Shown: piece after piece, positions 7,979 to 9,388 of the stretch
Layout: the number at the start of each line of letters is the position of its first letter
Position numbering within the stretch: position 1 is the stretch's first letter
NCBI GenBank assembly: GCA_016302655.1
Contig: JAEDNF010000046.1
Location: 1-9,388 of the forward strand
Length of the DNA: 9,388 nt
Direction: 5' to 3'
DNA from: Oscillospiraceae bacterium
Lineage (GTDB): Bacteria; Bacillota; Clostridia; Oscillospirales; Ruminococcaceae
Position numbers and translations under genes: made by a program
The notes under the pieces: generated by a model
The model's database searches: none
The model's input: the letters and a program-made list of their open reading frames with translations, nothing else
What the model was told of the DNA's origin: nothing

Positions 7979-8305
7979 ATGGAAGAAATAACTATCGATC
8001 ATTTACAGACCATTGCAAAAAATCGTACCGATGTTATTATAACACAGCATACATTATATCGCTTTCGGGAACGAGGAATAACAATTAACGATATTTTAAA
8101 TGCAATTATGTACGGAAAAATAATTGAACAATATCCCAATGATTATCCGTATCCAAGCTGTTTAGTTTTAGGTGTTTCTGTCAATAACAATTATATACAC
8201 GTTGTCTGCGGTTCTAATGGAACAAAAATATGGATAGTAACCGCTTATTACCCAACACCAGACAAATGGGAAAAAGATTTTATAACAAGAAAGGTGGTAA
8301 AATAA
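7979..8305 (+). CDS. DUF4258 family protein, predicted toxin of a toxin-antitoxin pair
   Basis: A 108-residue soluble protein. THTLYR-like and RERGI sequence around residues 22-34 (His24, Arg28, Arg30, Arg32), an alternating beta-strand core, and a C-terminal VTAYYPTPDKWEKDF ending in basic residues match the DUF4258 pattern as I know it. That family is often paired with YgiT-type zinc-finger proteins and is considered similar to small RelE/MqsR-like RNases, but activity here is unproven. GGAG (7969-7972) six bases before the ATG supports the start. It follows aguB by 32 bp without its own evident promoter and sits one base ahead of the zinc-finger gene, so it is toxin-first, as in mqsRA. The sequence is visibly A+T-richer than the flanking operon, with more AAA, ATA, TTA and AAT codons, which suggests acquisition by transfer. 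Confidence 0.75.
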   Translation: MEEITIDHLQTIAKNRTDVIITQHTLYRFRERGITINDILNAIMYGKIIEQYPNDYPYPSCLVLGVSVNNNYIHVVCGSNGTKIWIVTAYYPTPDKWEKDFITRKVVK

Positions 8306-8306
8306 T

Positions 8307-8531
8307 ATGACCTGTTTTTATTGTAAAGGCGATATGACTGAAAGCACAACCACACATTTTGCCGAGCTGAAAAACTGTATAGTTATCATCAAAAATGTAC
8401 CCTGTTATAAGTGTACTCAGTGCGGTGAAACTGCATATACCGCCGATGTTGCCGAGCGATTGGAGCAAATTATTTCAACGCTCGAAAAAAATCTCACCGA
8501 AATAGCTGTGGTAAACTACTCTGCGGCATAA
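8307..8531 (+). CDS. YgiT/MqsA-type zinc-finger protein, predicted antitoxin
   Basis: A 74-residue protein with two CX2C knuckles (Cys3/Cys6 and Cys36/Cys39, the latter followed by Gly-Glu), spaced as in the zinc-binding N-terminal half of MqsA. Full MqsA is about 131 residues, and its C-terminal half is a helix-turn-helix DNA-binding domain. Here the protein ends after a short helical tail (about residues 45-65), so the DNA-binding half is absent. It would be expected to bind and neutralise the upstream DUF4258 protein; autorepression of the operon by this protein is doubtful. The start lies one base after the toxin stop. Its SD (AAAGGTGG, 8290-8297) is inside the toxin gene, implying coupled translation. 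Extra cysteines at 24 and 33 could also contribute to metal binding. Function is inferred from the family and pairing. Confidence 0.75.
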   Translation: MTCFYCKGDMTESTTTHFAELKNCIVIIKNVPCYKCTQCGETAYTADVAERLEQIISTLEKNLTEIAVVNYSAA

Positions 8532-8547
8532 GCTATAGTTGCACTCC

Positions 8548-8576
8548 TTGACAATCCCCGACCGTTATGCTAAAAT
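8548..8576 (+). promoter_or_regulatory. Strong extended -10 sigma-A promoter for the pnuC leader
   Basis: A perfect TTGACA (8548-8553), a 17-nt spacer, and TAAAAT (8571-8576) preceded by TGC make an extended -10 promoter, the strongest in the window. Transcription should start near 8583. This leaves a leader of about 120 nt before the pnuC start at 8703. Confidence 0.85.
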
Positions 8577-8598
8577 AACAATACAAACAATACAATAA

Positions 8599-8616
8599 TT
8601 CTGCCACCGGGTAGAG
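8599..8616 (+). other. Small ACCG-loop hairpin in the pnuC leader
   Basis: TTCTGCC (8599-8605) pairs with GGTAGAG (8610-8616), including two G-U wobbles, closing a four-base ACCG loop (8606-8609). The loop is complementary to CGGT (8665-8668) in the 3' arm of the downstream terminator hairpin, so a loop-terminator contact is possible. The pairing is directly visible; any regulatory role is inference. Confidence 0.45.
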
Positions 8617-8625
8617 ATGCGTTCA

Positions 8626-8675
8626 GCACCGTAGTACATCGTTAGGTCTTTGAAGATGTACTCACGGTGCTTTTT
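8626..8675 (+). terminator. Intrinsic terminator / attenuator in the pnuC leader
   Basis: GCACCGT (8626-8632) and GTACATC (8634-8640) pair with GATGTAC (8655-8661) and ACGGTGC (8664-8670), giving 14 bp interrupted by a 1x2 internal loop, with a 14-nt apical loop. Five T follow immediately (8671-8675). It lies downstream of the pnuC promoter and upstream of its SD, so it can act as a leader attenuator. It could also stop transcripts arriving from the upstream operon. Confidence 0.85.
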
Positions 8676-8702
8676 ATCGGATAAAAATAAGGAGAAACAG
8701 AT

Positions 8703-9388
8703 ATGCTCAGAAAGCTGAATAACTACTTTACTGCCTTTGAAAAAATACTGTGGATATGCTCTGTAATGCTGATAATCTGCTCTGCGTTTATCTTCGGCAA
8801 AGACACTGTATTGTCTGTAATAGCGTCCCTCATCGGCGCCACCTCGCTTTTGCTTAGCGCTAAAGGGCATCCTGCAGGTCAGGCGCTCGCCGTGATATTC
8901 AGTATACTTTACGCAGTAATATCCTTCTCTTTTGCTTACTACGGAGAAATGATAACCTATCTCGGCATGACAGGTCCTATGGCACTTGCCGCTTTTATCT
9001 CCTGGATGAGAAATCCGCATGAAAACAACAAAGCCGAAGTCAGGGTCAATCATATAAGCAGAAAAGAGGCGGCTCTTCTGCCGGTCATTGCCCTTTTGGT
9101 AACGGCAATCTTCTTTTTTATACTGAGATATTTCGGCACGGCAAATCTTCTGCCGAGCACTCTGTCGATAACGACAAGTTTTGTTGCGGTATATCTTACA
9201 TTCCGCCGTGATCCGTTCTTCGCCGTTGCCTATGCGCTGAATGACCTTGTACTTATTGTGCTGTGGTCGCTTGCCGCTTTGACCGATAAGAGCTATTTAT
9301 CCGTTGTGGTATGCTTTGTTGTATTTCTGGCAAATGATATCTACGGATTTATAAGCTGGCGTGAAATGAAGAAAAGGCAGGCAGGTAC
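8703..9388 (+). CDS. pnuC: PnuC-family vitamin/nucleoside membrane transporter (3' end beyond window)
   Basis: PnuC proteins carry nicotinamide riboside (relatives carry thiamine, riboflavin or deoxynucleosides) across the cytoplasmic membrane by facilitated diffusion, trapped by phosphorylation inside. The 228 visible residues are almost full family length. Hydrophobic segments lie at about 15-32, 35-54, 59-80, 83-102, 121-143, 151-167, 171-193 and 196-219; some may not be true membrane spans, since characterised PnuC has seven. The diagnostic C-terminal part is present: LTFRRDPFFAVAYALND (165-181), W188, and NDIYGFISW (211-219), followed by a basic tail. AAGGAG (8689-8694) 8 nt before the ATG fixes the start. 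It has its own promoter and an attenuator-bearing leader. The substrate cannot be settled from sequence; nicotinamide riboside is the default. No stop codon is reached by the edge. Confidence 0.85.
   Translation, partial: MLRKLNNYFTAFEKILWICSVMLIICSAFIFGKDTVLSVIASLIGATSLLLSAKGHPAGQALAVIFSILYAVISFSFAYYGEMITYLGMTGPMALAAFISWMRNPHENNKAEVRVNHISRKEAALLPVIALLVTAIFFFILRYFGTANLLPSTLSITTSFVAVYLTFRRDPFFAVAYALNDLVLIVLWSLAALTDKSYLSVVVCFVVFLANDIYGFISWREMKKRQAG

Noticed and set aside
8611..8640. TAGAGATGCG followed by AGTA resembles the 5' end of a lysine riboswitch (L-box).
   Set aside because: The terminator begins at once; the remaining roughly 130 nt of the five-helix lysine aptamer are absent, and the key GAGGNGCG is imperfect.
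8640..8647. CGTTAGGT matches the start of the magnesium M-box consensus.
   Set aside because: The match stops after eight bases, lies in the apical loop of the terminator hairpin, and no further M-box element follows.
8565..9053. Minus-strand open frame of 162 codons.
   Set aside because: It is antisense to the pnuC leader and the pnuC frame, which has a clear SD, membrane segments and family motifs.
1..9388. CRISPR arrays, insertion sequences, tRNA genes or long direct repeats.
   Set aside because: None seen by eye on either strand; the only tandem repeat noticed is the two-copy ACGGCA at 3554-3565.

Overview
The window looks like chromosomal DNA of an anaerobic Firmicute of the class Clostridia, probably a gut Oscillospiraceae/Ruminococcus-type bacterium. 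The reasons are an AddB-type (not RecBCD-type) recombination nuclease, a ferredoxin-dependent 2-oxoacid oxidoreductase that implies strictly anaerobic ferredoxin metabolism, strong purine-rich Shine-Dalgarno sites, and canonical sigma-A promoters. The species assignment is inference; no rRNA or other marker is present.

Layout. Positions 1-3349 (minus strand) hold nearly all of addB, the Fe-S nuclease / inactivated-helicase subunit of the AddAB double-strand-break repair enzyme. It is cut by the left edge close to its C-terminus. A 245-bp divergent intergenic region (3350-3594) holds a weak candidate addB promoter, a clear sigma-A promoter for the rightward genes (TTTACA-17-TATAAT), and a leader of about 95 nt with two hairpin-plus-U-tract elements. 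Positions 3595-7946 form a tight rightward gene cluster: iorA, iorB (indolepyruvate:ferredoxin oxidoreductase), aguA (agmatine deiminase, TTG start) and aguB (N-carbamoylputrescine amidase). Gaps are 23 and 14 bp, then a 17-bp overlap, so one operon is likely. Positions 7979-8531 hold an A+T-richer two-gene cassette, a DUF4258 protein followed by a short YgiT/MqsA-type zinc-finger protein, which looks like a toxin-antitoxin pair. Positions 8548-8702 hold a strong extended -10 promoter and a structured leader with an intrinsic-terminator hairpin. They lie in front of a pnuC-family vitamin/nucleoside transporter gene (8703 to the right edge, 3' end missing).

How the genes work together. AguA and AguB are consecutive steps: agmatine to N-carbamoylputrescine to putrescine. 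IorA and IorB are the two subunits of one enzyme that oxidatively decarboxylates aryl-pyruvates to aryl-acetyl-CoA, reducing ferredoxin. Why aromatic 2-oxoacid metabolism and putrescine production share a transcript is not obvious, and is one of the points worth following. The other notable points are the attenuator-like leaders before iorA and pnuC; the pnuC leader is the best candidate here for an uncharacterised cis-regulatory RNA. I see no CRISPR array, insertion sequence, tRNA or rRNA.
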